Assembly: GCA_017962175.1 (NCBI GenBank)
Contig: JAGCVU010000137.1
Coordinates: 1 to 56,263 of the forward strand
Source of the DNA: Bacteroidales bacterium
GTDB taxonomy: Bacteria; Bacteroidota; Bacteroidia; Bacteroidales; UBA3824
DNA length: 56,263 nt
Direction of reading: 5' to 3'
The notes under the pieces are model-generated. The model searched no databases, was not told the origin of the DNA, and saw only the letters and a program-made list of their open reading frames with translations. Position numbers and translations under genes: made by a program. Below are positions 50,689-56,263 of this stretch, one piece after another; within the stretch, counting starts at the first letter, position 1; each line of letters begins with the position of its first letter.

Positions 50689-51140
50689 TGGAGGCGAACA
50701 GCAACAGCGAACTGTCGGTAACACTCGACTTTACAGTGCCATTTTACGACCTCGACGCCATACAAATGGTGTGGCACGGCAACTATGTGAAATACATGGA
50801 AAATGCACGCGAGGCTTTTGGTGCTAAATTCGGCTTTGAGTATCTGCACATTTTCAACAGCGGATACACAGCGCCCGTGGTGGATATGCACATCAAATAC
50901 CGCAACTCGGCACGAATAGGCGACCAACTAAAAATCAAAATCACCTACGTGCCGTCGAAAGCCGCCAAAATGGTATTCCGCTATATTGTAACACGTCCAC
51001 AAGACAATGCAGTGATTATCGAGGCAGAAACCACACAGTTGTTTGTGTCGCGCAGTGGCACTTTTGAAACCTCGAATCCCGACTTTGTGGTGGAATGGAA
51101 AAAACGTTGGAACATTCCCCTGCCTTCATCAACCAAATAA
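50688..51140 (+). CDS. 4HBT/YbgC-type acyl thioesterase
   Basis: 150 residues from the ATG that overlaps the previous stop (TAATG); an ATG 30 bp upstream inside the preceding gene is less likely. The motif 'YDLDAIQMVWHGNYVKYME' carries the active Asp (D23) of 4-hydroxybenzoyl-CoA thioesterases, and 'DMHIKYRNSARIGDQL' is the following beta segment. It would release the finished chain from ACP or CoA or edit stalled chains. Located between the two dehydratase genes. Confidence 0.88.
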   Translation: MEANSNSELSVTLDFTVPFYDLDAIQMVWHGNYVKYMENAREAFGAKFGFEYLHIFNSGYTAPVVDMHIKYRNSARIGDQLKIKITYVPSKAAKMVFRYIVTRPQDNAVIIEAETTQLFVSRSGTFETSNPDFVVEWKKRWNIPLPSSTK

Positions 51141-51152
51141 AAACAGCCGAAA

Positions 51153-51518
51153 ATGCTTATCAAAGATTTTTACTACATAGAAAACCACTCCGCAGAAAGC
51201 GACGGCAGCCACGTTTACACCGTAAGGCTCAACACTCAGCACCCCGTTTACCAAGGGCATTTCCCCGAAAAGCCCATAACACCGGGCGTGTGCAATATTC
51301 AAATGATTAAAGAATGTGTTGAAGACGCCACATCTAAACGTCTGACTTTTACAGCAATAGACCGCTGCCGACTTACCGCAATGGTAACACCTGACGGATC
51401 GCCTATGCTCAACATCAAGGTGCAGACCGATGCTGCAGATTCATCTAAAGTTTCTGCCACAATATTCTATGGCGAAACCACTTACATGACACTCAGCGGC
51501 ACTGTTGCCGAAAAATAA
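51153..51518 (+). CDS. FabZ/ApeI-type 3-hydroxyacyl-ACP dehydratase
   Basis: 121 residues, short hotdog fold. The catalytic loop 'GHFPEKPITPGVCNIQMI' is complete (H36 of HFPxxPxxPGV). It should dehydrate 3-hydroxyacyl-ACP to the trans-2-enoyl form; repeated use without enoyl reduction would build a polyene. It likely works with the His-lacking homologue two genes upstream. It starts 12 bp after the thioesterase gene. Confidence 0.88.
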   Translation: MLIKDFYYIENHSAESDGSHVYTVRLNTQHPVYQGHFPEKPITPGVCNIQMIKECVEDATSKRLTFTAIDRCRLTAMVTPDGSPMLNIKVQTDAADSSKVSATIFYGETTYMTLSGTVAEK

Positions 51519-51529
51519 AACCTCATGCC

Positions 51530-53017
51530 ATGAAAAAATACGATGCAGTGATTATCGGCGCGGGTCTCGGCGGATTGCAATGCGCTTACATTCTTGCCAA
51601 AAACGGTATGAAAGTGTGCGTATTGGAACAAAACCGTCTTATAGGTGGCTGCATACAAACATTTGTGCGCAAAAACACCAAATTTGACACCGGATTTCAC
51701 TACATCGGCGGATTAGACGAGGGTCAGCCCCTCAACCGCATTTTCAAATACTTCGATTTAATGAATTTGCCGTGGCAAAAACTCGACACCAACGGCTTCG
51801 ACGAAATTATCTACCAAGATAAATCGTATATGTTGGTAAACGGCTACGACAATTTTTGCAACAAAATGTCGGAGTATTTTCCACAATCGGCTTCACAATT
51901 AAGCACTTATACAAAATTTCTCCGTGGTGTAGGCGAAGGCATATTTGATAGTTTCGACCGCGACCCCGAGCAAAACCTCTCCGGCGACACGCTTTTTGGC
52001 AAAAACGCCTACCAATATCTCACAAGCACTATCTCCGACCCAATTTTGCAAAATGTGCTTTCAGGCACATCGGCAAAACTTCATTTAGATAAAGAACGTC
52101 TGCCGCTCTACACATTTGCGCAAATCAACAGTTCGTTTATCCAAAGCGCATACCGAATCCGTGGCGGAGGAATGCAGATAGCCGAAAAACTCGCTCAAAG
52201 CATCACCAATATGGGCGGCGAAGTTTTCACCAATGCAAAAGTTACCAACCTTGTGGAATCCGACGGAAGAATTTCAACCGTTGAAATCGAAGGTCGCGAA
52301 CCGGTGGAAACCAAATACATAATCTCCGACATCCACCCCGCAGCCACATTGCGATTGGCACAAGAAACATCATTTGTAAAAAAAATATACCGCAAGCGCA
52401 TTTCGTCGTTAGAAAACACTTTCGGAATGTTCACCGCCAACATCAAACTCAAACCCGGCGCTCTTGAATACCTCAACCGAAACATCTACATTCACGAAAC
52501 CGACGACATTTGGAACGAAGGCTCACAAACAGCCGCCGAAAATCCACGCTGCGCACTCGTAAGTTACACCGTTCCCGACGACCAAGGCAAATACGCTCAA
52601 AACGTTGACCTGCTTACTCCTATGCTTTGGAGCGATGTAGAACAATTTCAAGAATCCTCAATCGGACATCGTCCGCAACAATATATCGAACTAAAACAGA
52701 AAAAAGCAGAGCAACTCATTGCCCTTGCCGACAAATATATAAAAGGTTTTGCCAATGCGGTGGAATCGGTATTTACTTCTACTCCCCTCACCTACCGCGA
52801 CTACACTGCCACCGAAAACGGATCGGCATTCGGCATAGTAAAAGACTACGACCGATTGATGTACACCCTGTTAACACCCAAAACACCAATTCCAAACCTT
52901 TGGCTCACAGGACAAAACCTCAATCTCCACGGAATATTGGGCGTAAGTATGACATCGTTTTTCTCATGCGGTGAAATCTTAGGACAACGACCCTCATCTA
53001 ATATGTTTAATATTTAA
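51530..53017 (+). CDS. CrtISO/RetSat-like FAD-dependent oxidoreductase 2
   Basis: 495 residues. 'VIIGAGLGGLQCAYILAKNG' (8-27) is the FAD Rossmann motif, 'LEQNRLIGGCIQTF' follows, and 'NLWLTGQNLNLHGILGVSM' closes the FAD site near 460-478. The C-terminal pattern is that of carotenoid isomerases and retinol 13,14-saturases. It is a distant paralogue of the first oxidoreductase in the cluster. A role in saturating or isomerising a polyene chain is reasonable but unproved. It closes the cluster; a small membrane-protein gene follows 13 bp on. Confidence 0.82.
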   Translation: MKKYDAVIIGAGLGGLQCAYILAKNGMKVCVLEQNRLIGGCIQTFVRKNTKFDTGFHYIGGLDEGQPLNRIFKYFDLMNLPWQKLDTNGFDEIIYQDKSYMLVNGYDNFCNKMSEYFPQSASQLSTYTKFLRGVGEGIFDSFDRDPEQNLSGDTLFGKNAYQYLTSTISDPILQNVLSGTSAKLHLDKERLPLYTFAQINSSFIQSAYRIRGGGMQIAEKLAQSITNMGGEVFTNAKVTNLVESDGRISTVEIEGREPVETKYIISDIHPAATLRLAQETSFVKKIYRKRISSLENTFGMFTANIKLKPGALEYLNRNIYIHETDDIWNEGSQTAAENPRCALVSYTVPDDQGKYAQNVDLLTPMLWSDVEQFQESSIGHRPQQYIELKQKKAEQLIALADKYIKGFANAVESVFTSTPLTYRDYTATENGSAFGIVKDYDRLMYTLLTPKTPIPNLWLTGQNLNLHGILGVSMTSFFSCGEILGQRPSSNMFNI

Positions 53018-53030
53018 CAATCAAAGCATT

Positions 53031-53288
53031 ATGGAACAAGAAATCAAAAATACAGAAAACCAAAACGACGAAGGTTTCGCATTTGGAAAACTCAACTACA
53101 AACTTCTTATAATAGGCTTTGCCATCATCGTATTTGGATTCATTTTGATGGCTGGCGGCGCAAGCGACGACCCCAATGTATTCAACGAAGAAATTTTTTC
53201 ATTTCGCCGCATCACCCTTGCACCCATAGTAGTGCTTTTTGGCTTTGCCTTTGAAATTTACGCTATTATGCGCAAACCGGAGAAATAG
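53031..53288 (+). CDS. DUF3098 small membrane protein
   Basis: 85 residues, two membrane spans (about 24-43 and 62-80) joined by a short loop 'GGASDDPNVFNEEIFSFRRIT', which is the DUF3098 signature ('NeEiFsfrRi'). In Bacteroidota it is often next to ftsX and undecaprenyl-diphosphatase genes, but here it follows the polyene-like cluster. Function unknown. Confidence 0.85.
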   Translation: MEQEIKNTENQNDEGFAFGKLNYKLLIIGFAIIVFGFILMAGGASDDPNVFNEEIFSFRRITLAPIVVLFGFAFEIYAIMRKPEK

Positions 53289-53333
53289 TTCTTGCACTGC
53301 ATTTACGCAATTATTTATAAAAAAACTATAACA

Positions 53334-54518
53334 ATGAAAAAGCAATTAGTAGCGGCTATGGCAACCGCATTGATAAGTACTGCCGCCATAGCACAAAATG
53401 AAGATGGGTTTAAATTTACAACAATTAAAACAATTCCCATCACATCAGTTAAAAACCAATATCAGAGCGGCACATGCTGGTGTTTCAGCACTCTGTCGTT
53501 TTTTGAGGCAGAATTAATTCGTCTCGGCAAAGGTGAATACGATTTTAGCGAGGCATTTGTAGTGCACAAAACTATGGAAGACCGTGCCGACAAGGCTGTT
53601 CGCACACACGGCGATGTTTCGTTTAGTCCCGGTGGTAGTGCATACGATGTGCTTTTCTGCATGCAAAATTACGGTATTATTCCTCAAGAGGCTATGCCCT
53701 CGATGGGAAACCTCAGCGGCGACTCTTTGCCCAACAACAACGAAATGGACAAAGTGGCAGGCGGCATTGTTTCGGCTATTGCCAAAAGCGATGCTAAAAA
53801 GATTTCGCCCAACTGGAAAAAATCTGTTACCGCTGTTTACGACACATATCTTGGCGTTTGTCCCGAAAAATTCACCTTCAAAGGCAAGGAATACACTCCA
53901 AAATCTTACGCAGAATCGCTCGGACTTAATTTCGATGATTATGTATCAATTACATCTTACACACATCATCCTTTCTATCAGAAATTTATCCTCGAAATCC
54001 CTGACAACTGGCGTTGGGACGCATCTTACAACGTGCCTATGGACGAAATGATGCGCATTATCGATAATGCTATCGACAAGGGTTACACCGTAGCATGGGG
54101 AGCCGACGTTAGCGAACAAGGTTTCAACCGCAATGGTATTGGCGTTTTCCCTGATGTTAAAAACACATCTACCATTGGTAGCGACCAAGCCCGCTGGACA
54201 GGCATGAACACCAACGAAAAGAAGGCTTACCTTACTTCAAAACCCTTGCCCGAAATCACTCCCACTCAAGAGATGCGTCAGATTGCATACGACAATTGGG
54301 AAACCACCGACGACCACGGTATGCTTATCTACGGACTTGCCAAAGACCAAAACGGCAAACTCTATTACATGGTAAAAAACAGTTGGGGCACTGATAATAA
54401 ATACAAAGGCACATGGTATATTTCAAAAGCCTTTGCAGCCTACAAAACAATGGATTTTCTTGTTCACAAAGACGCTATCCCCGCTGACATAGCCAAGAAA
54501 TTAGGCATTAAGAAATAA
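53334..54518 (+). CDS. pepC: Secreted aminopeptidase C (C1-family, bleomycin-hydrolase type)
   Basis: 394 residues from the ATG at 53334, which yields a signal peptide (MKKQLVAAMATALISTAAIA); an in-frame TTG 42 bp upstream is rejected. Papain-like catalytic residues: C48 in 'QSGTCWCFST', H328 in 'DDHGMLIYG' and N349 in 'VKNSWGT'. Family members are cytosolic in most bacteria; the signal peptide here suggests a periplasmic or exported form, common in Bacteroidales. It should trim peptides from the N-terminus. It ends at a strong bidirectional terminator. Confidence 0.9.
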   Translation: MKKQLVAAMATALISTAAIAQNEDGFKFTTIKTIPITSVKNQYQSGTCWCFSTLSFFEAELIRLGKGEYDFSEAFVVHKTMEDRADKAVRTHGDVSFSPGGSAYDVLFCMQNYGIIPQEAMPSMGNLSGDSLPNNNEMDKVAGGIVSAIAKSDAKKISPNWKKSVTAVYDTYLGVCPEKFTFKGKEYTPKSYAESLGLNFDDYVSITSYTHHPFYQKFILEIPDNWRWDASYNVPMDEMMRIIDNAIDKGYTVAWGADVSEQGFNRNGIGVFPDVKNTSTIGSDQARWTGMNTNEKKAYLTSKPLPEITPTQEMRQIAYDNWETTDDHGMLIYGLAKDQNGKLYYMVKNSWGTDNKYKGTWYISKAFAAYKTMDFLVHKDAIPADIAKKLGIKK

Positions 54519-54534
54519 AACCAAATCCATATAA

Positions 54535-54571
54535 AATAAAAAAACCACGGTTTGATGCCGTGGTTTTTTTT
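54535..54571. terminator. Bidirectional terminator
   Basis: Stem AAAACCACGG/CCGTGGTTTT (54541-54550, 54558-54567), loop TTTGATG, with A-run and T-run, between pepC and convergent tsf. Confidence 0.92.
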
Positions 54572-54593
54572 ATAATCTTATTTACAACAAATC

Positions 54594-55583
54594 TTAGTTG
54601 CCAAGACCGAAGCGGAGCATAGCCGAAACGGTAAGGTCTTTATCAGATTGTTTGAGGTATTCGCGGATAGTGATTTTGTTATCCTGTTCAAACTTCTGAT
54701 TGAGAAGAGTGTTCTCCTCGTAGAATTTGTTGATACGACCTTTAGCGATGTTTTCGATCATCTGAGCGGGAACAACAGTTTCGGCAGCGATTTTAGCCTT
54801 GATTTCTTTAGCCTGAGCGCCTTGTTCTTCTGTGATCCAACCTTTGGTGATGTTAGAAGCGATGTGGTCGTCAGAGTCAACGTGAGCGGGGTTGATGCCA
54901 ACTTTCTTGAGAGCGGCCTCAACTTTCTTCTGAATCTGCTCTTGAACGGTTTTCTCTTTAGCAACCTCAAGTTCTTTGTTGATAACCTCGGGATCGATAC
55001 CGTCTTTGTCGATAGCCATAGGCGACATAGCGGCTACTTGCATAGCCACGTTTTTAGCCACGGTAGCGTCGGCAGCTTTGTTGAAAGCGATAGCTGCGGT
55101 AAGGCGGTTGCCCATGTGGTTGTAAACAATAGCTTGTTCGCCGGAGATTTTGCCATAGAAACCGAGTTCTATTTTTTCACCGATAACGCCGTTTTGGTTC
55201 ATGATCTCGTCGTTGATAGTACCTTTGCCATAAGCGATAGCTTTGAGAGCGTCGGCATCAGCGGGATCGTTAGCGATAGCGGCAGCAAGAATATCTTGTG
55301 TAAATTTAACGAAGTCAGCGTTTTTAGCCACAAAGTCAGTTTCGCAGTTGAGCGAAACGATATATGCTTTTTTGCCATCGGCAGAAACACCACCGAGTAC
55401 GCAACCTTCCTTAGCGTCACGGTCGGCGCGTTTAGAAGCGATTTTCTGTCCTTTTTTTCTGAGGATGTCGATAGCGGCATCAAAGTCGCCGTTGCTTTCA
55501 ATGAGGGCTTTTTTGCAGTCCATCATACCGGCACCGGTCATACCGCGAAGTTTCATAACCTCAGCTGCTTTAATTTCAGCCAT
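54594..55583 (-). CDS. tsf: Elongation factor Ts
   Basis: 329 residues from 'MAEIKAAEVMKLRGMTGAGM'; a longer reading from 55631 would cross the rpsB-tsf intergenic terminator. The N-terminal UBA domain has 'MMDCKKALIESNGDFD'; the core carries 'VSLNCETDFVAKNADF', the TDFVA motif that contacts EF-Tu. It is longer than E. coli EF-Ts (283), as in other Bacteroidota. It exchanges GDP for GTP on EF-Tu. Paired with rpsB, with an attenuator-like hairpin between. Confidence 0.95.
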   Translation of the reverse strand: MAEIKAAEVMKLRGMTGAGMMDCKKALIESNGDFDAAIDILRKKGQKIASKRADRDAKEGCVLGGVSADGKKAYIVSLNCETDFVAKNADFVKFTQDILAAAIANDPADADALKAIAYGKGTINDEIMNQNGVIGEKIELGFYGKISGEQAIVYNHMGNRLTAAIAFNKAADATVAKNVAMQVAAMSPMAIDKDGIDPEVINKELEVAKEKTVQEQIQKKVEAALKKVGINPAHVDSDDHIASNITKGWITEEQGAQAKEIKAKIAAETVVPAQMIENIAKGRINKFYEENTLLNQKFEQDNKITIREYLKQSDKDLTVSAMLRFGLGN

Positions 55584-55610
55584 TTTTATAAAGTGTTTTA
55601 AGGGGGTTAG

Positions 55611-55649
55611 AAAAAAACGCCTTTCCGCCATAGGAGGCGGCGGAAAGGC
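55611..55649 (-). terminator. Terminator or attenuator between rpsB and tsf
   Basis: On the minus strand an 11-bp perfect stem GCCTTTCCGCC/GGCGGAAAGGC (55619-55629, 55639-55649) is followed by seven T's (55611-55617). It would end part of the rpsB transcripts before tsf, allowing unequal levels. Confidence 0.85.
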
Positions 55650-55657
55650 TAAATGGT

Positions 55658-56263
55658 TTAGTTGTTGCTATCTTCTGTATTTTCAGCGTCTGCTTTTGCG
55701 TCTTCAGCCTTTTCGTCAGAACCCTTGCGAGCGCGGGTTTTGCGAACTTTGCCGTGCTTGTTGTCGGCGCCCTTAGCATTATCTTTCTCCGGAGCGTCTA
55801 CTTTACGTTCAGCAACACCTTCAGCAATAGCGCCGGTGATAACGTCGAGTACGATAGAGATAGATTTAGCAGCGTCGTCGTTAGCAGGAATTACAAAGTC
55901 AACGTCGTTGGGGTTAGAGTTGGTATCAACCATAGCAAATACGGGGATACGTAGTCTCTTAGCCTCTTTAACGGCGATTTTTTCTTTAGTAACGTCCACT
56001 ACGAACAAAGCAGCGGGAACGCGAGTAAGGTCGGCGATAGAACCGAGGTTTTTCTCGAGTTTTTCGCGCTGACGGTTGATTTGGAGTTTTTCGCGTTTAG
56101 AAAGTTGGTCGAAAGTACCGTCGGTAGCCATCTTGTCGATGGTAGTCATTTTCTTAACGGCTTTGCGTACAGTGGGGAAGTTGGTGAGCATACCGCCCGA
56201 CCAGCGTTCTGTAACGTAAGGCATGTTGATAGCCTTAACCTTTTCTGCAACGATTTCCTTAGC
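55658..56263 (-). CDS. rpsB: 30S ribosomal protein S2 (N-terminus outside the window)
   Basis: 201 C-terminal residues are visible; the gene continues beyond the right edge, since the frame stays open upstream of the internal 'MPYVTERWSGGMLTNF'. 'ERWSGGMLTNF', 'LGSIADLTRVPAALFVVD' and 'RLRIPVFAMVDTNSNP' are diagnostic of S2. It helps recruit S1 to the small subunit. The C-terminus has a long, highly charged tail of about 55 residues (KVRKTRARKG, then Asp/Glu/Lys/Ala), longer than in E. coli. Confidence 0.96.
   Translation of the reverse strand, partial: AKEIVAEKVKAINMPYVTERWSGGMLTNFPTVRKAVKKMTTIDKMATDGTFDQLSKREKLQINRQREKLEKNLGSIADLTRVPAALFVVDVTKEKIAVKEAKRLRIPVFAMVDTNSNPNDVDFVIPANDDAAKSISIVLDVITGAIAEGVAERKVDAPEKDNAKGADNKHGKVRKTRARKGSDEKAEDAKADAENTEDSNN

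Noticed and set aside
50688..51140. The 4HBT protein as an aryl polyene-specific marker
   Set aside because: YbgC-type thioesterases also occur with tol-pal and elsewhere; alone it says nothing about the product.
54648..55601. 317-codon open frame antisense to tsf
   Set aside because: It mirrors the tsf coding sequence, encodes a Ser/Phe/Asp-rich protein without motifs, and lies opposite a clear housekeeping gene. A shadow frame caused by codon bias.

Overview
The window looks like part of a chromosome from a member of the Bacteroidota, probably an anaerobic, likely uncultured, Bacteroidales lineage. The evidence is: repeated sigma-ABfr type promoters (TTTG, about 20 bp, TAnnTTTG); two different type IX secretion (T9SS) C-terminal sorting domains; several Bacteroidota-restricted families (DUF2723, DUF3078, DUF3098, HU-SPOR fusion, YjjG-like nucleotidase, M28 lipoprotein-type peptidases); and a futalosine hydrolase, which implies the futalosine route to menaquinone. 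I see no rRNA, CRISPR array, insertion sequence or phage module. One tRNA is present.

Layout. 1-1866: a toxin-antitoxin island with three tandem minus-strand modules (YoeB-like, PIN-like, HigBA cut by the window edge). Two of them share a 78-bp promoter and start-codon duplication. 1867-2308: the only gene-free stretch over 300 bp. It holds nested inverted repeats that could form a structured leader or attenuator. 2309-9011: an AT-rich P-loop protein, a giant T9SS-exported repeat protein and an outer-membrane barrel. 9008-10409: cvfB-like and cvpA-like genes. 10491-18770: an envelope operon (ABCG-type transporter, SGNH/CE2 esterase, DUF2723 membrane protein, polysaccharide deacetylase). 18865-20307: a membrane protein and a fourth TA module. 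20363-23592: a T9SS type-B secreted protein overlapping nnr. 23662-34243: mixed housekeeping genes with a cofactor theme (ribF, thyA, folA, folE, mqnB), rsmI, an M28 peptidase and small lipoproteins. 34269-44306: SpoIIE-type phosphatase, outer-membrane proteins, sugar kinase, serS, rpmA, rplU, bifunctional nuclease, initiator tRNA, DUF3078 protein and galE. 44463-45524: HU-SPOR protein. 45710-53017: an eight-gene polyene or fatty-acid-like biosynthetic cluster. 53031-54518: DUF3098 protein and aminopeptidase C. 54594-56263: tsf and rpsB.

How the parts work together. The cofactor genes serve one-carbon, flavin and quinone metabolism. The large minus-strand operon probably modifies and exports envelope glycans or glycoproteins. 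The biosynthetic cluster pairs one ketosynthase, one acyl carrier protein, two hotdog dehydratases (one with and one without the HFPxxPxxPGV motif), a thioesterase, an acyltransferase and two CrtI/RetSat-like oxidoreductases. It resembles aryl polyene systems but shows no ketoreductase, chain-length factor or aromatic starter gene, and a strong terminator splits it into two transcription units. The most noteworthy items are this cluster, the structured leader at about 2032-2223, the modular TA antitoxins, the giant repeat protein with a compositional seam, and the HU-TM-SPOR protein that may connect DNA to septal peptidoglycan.
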